Origin: Montifringilla adamsi
Lineage: Eukaryota; Chordata; Aves; Passeriformes; Passeridae
Length of the DNA stretch: 64,000 nt
Direction of reading: 5' to 3'
Assembly (NCBI GenBank): GCA_017590115.1
Contig: JAGGNK010015225.1
Span: 2,029,349 to 2,093,348 of the forward strand
The notes under the pieces were generated by a model. The model had not been told where the DNA came from. It did not search any database and saw only the letters and a program-made list of their open reading frames with translations. A program made the translations under genes and the position numbers. This document shows positions 63,436 to 64,000 of the stretch, piece by piece. Positions within the stretch are counted from its first letter, which is position 1; the number at the start of each line of letters is the position of its first letter.

Positions 63436-64000
63436 GTAAGTGAAACCTTCCCAGGGCAGGGGAATCCTGCTGTGCCTGATTCAAGGCACCAAAGGATTAT
63501 CCTAAGATCCATCCTGATGCTAGGATTCATGCCATGGGCTGCTCCTTGTGCTGGCATGCACCAGAATAGCAGCAATCACTTTTATTCCTGCATTTTGCTG
63601 CTCCATCAGAGATTCCAGTAGGAAGACACAGGATTGCAGTGAGCTTTTTCCATAGTTCTTGTATTTGGATCTGTTGTTTTCCACAGATCCTGGGTTTTTA
63701 TCTCCATGGAAGTGTGGAGGTTCCCTTTTCCCTGCCTGAAGGGCCTTCCAGCTCTTCCTTTAGCTCTCTCCTTCCCTTCCCTTCCCTTCCCTTCCCTTCC
63801 CTTCCCTTCCCTTCCCTTCCTCCCTCCTCCCTTCCCTCCCTCCCACAGATCCTGGGTTTTTATCTCCATGGAAGTGTGGAGGTTCCCTTTTCCCTGCCTG
63901 AAGGGCCTTCCAGCTCTTCCTTTAGCTCTCTCCTTCCCTTCCCTTCCTTCCCTTCCTTCCCTTCCTTCCCTTCCTTCCCTTCCTTCCCTTCCTTCCCTTC
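63436..64000. repeat. FBH1 intron end: (CTTCC)n pentanucleotide runs
   Basis: After the exon no further coding sequence is seen. Two TTCCC-repeat runs (63770-63835 and 63930-64000, running off the window) are each preceded by the same 100-bp sequence (CAGATCCTGGGTTTTTATCT...), so the block is tandemly repeated. Confidence 0.9.

Overview
The window is vertebrate nuclear DNA, almost certainly from a bird and probably a songbird. The evidence is four intron-bearing vertebrate genes in conserved order, with introns packed with CR1 LINE fragments (the usual avian interspersed repeat) and with G-rich or CCCTCAGGAAA-type minisatellites. The order is TASOR2 (+), GDI2 (-), ANKRD16 (-), FBH1 (+), matching human 10p15 as I remember it. 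No bacterial, viral or CRISPR feature was seen. Exon borders below were placed by eye from GT/AG sites, reading phase and remembered family sequences, so they are predictions.

Layout. 1-5404: 3' part of TASOR2 (5' end outside the window), then its 3' UTR with an AATAAA at 6117. 7226-13776: GDI2 on the minus strand, ten coding exons; its first coding exon (about 15 codons) is not visible anywhere upstream. 13777-22488: gene-free DNA with CR1 pieces, a duplicated 133-bp element and large G-rich arrays. 22489-33967: ANKRD16 on the minus strand, complete in seven coding exons (368 aa). Its start-codon exon lies in an imperfect palindrome holding three extra direct and three inverted copies of the acceptor plus start region. 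36600-36860: a GC-rich bidirectional promoter with two perfect CRE palindromes and two CCAAT boxes, serving ANKRD16 (left) and FBH1 (right). 40524-63435: FBH1, a UvrD-type helicase with an F-box and a PIP box; its last exons lie beyond the window.

FBH1 is the most unusual part. Two helicase exons (76 bp and 198 bp) each occur twice. A lone AHCYL1/AHCYL2 exon with intact splice sites sits between the two copies of the 198-bp exon. The splice donor of the F-box exon is repeated three more times downstream. One internal exon of about 60-65 codons could not be found. Nearly every intron carries its own minisatellite. These features may be true rearrangements or local assembly errors, and long reads would decide.

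TASOR2 (chromatin silencing), GDI2 (Rab recycling), ANKRD16 (alanyl-tRNA synthetase fidelity) and FBH1 (replication-fork and RAD51 control) are not known to share one pathway. Only ANKRD16 and FBH1 appear to share regulatory DNA.
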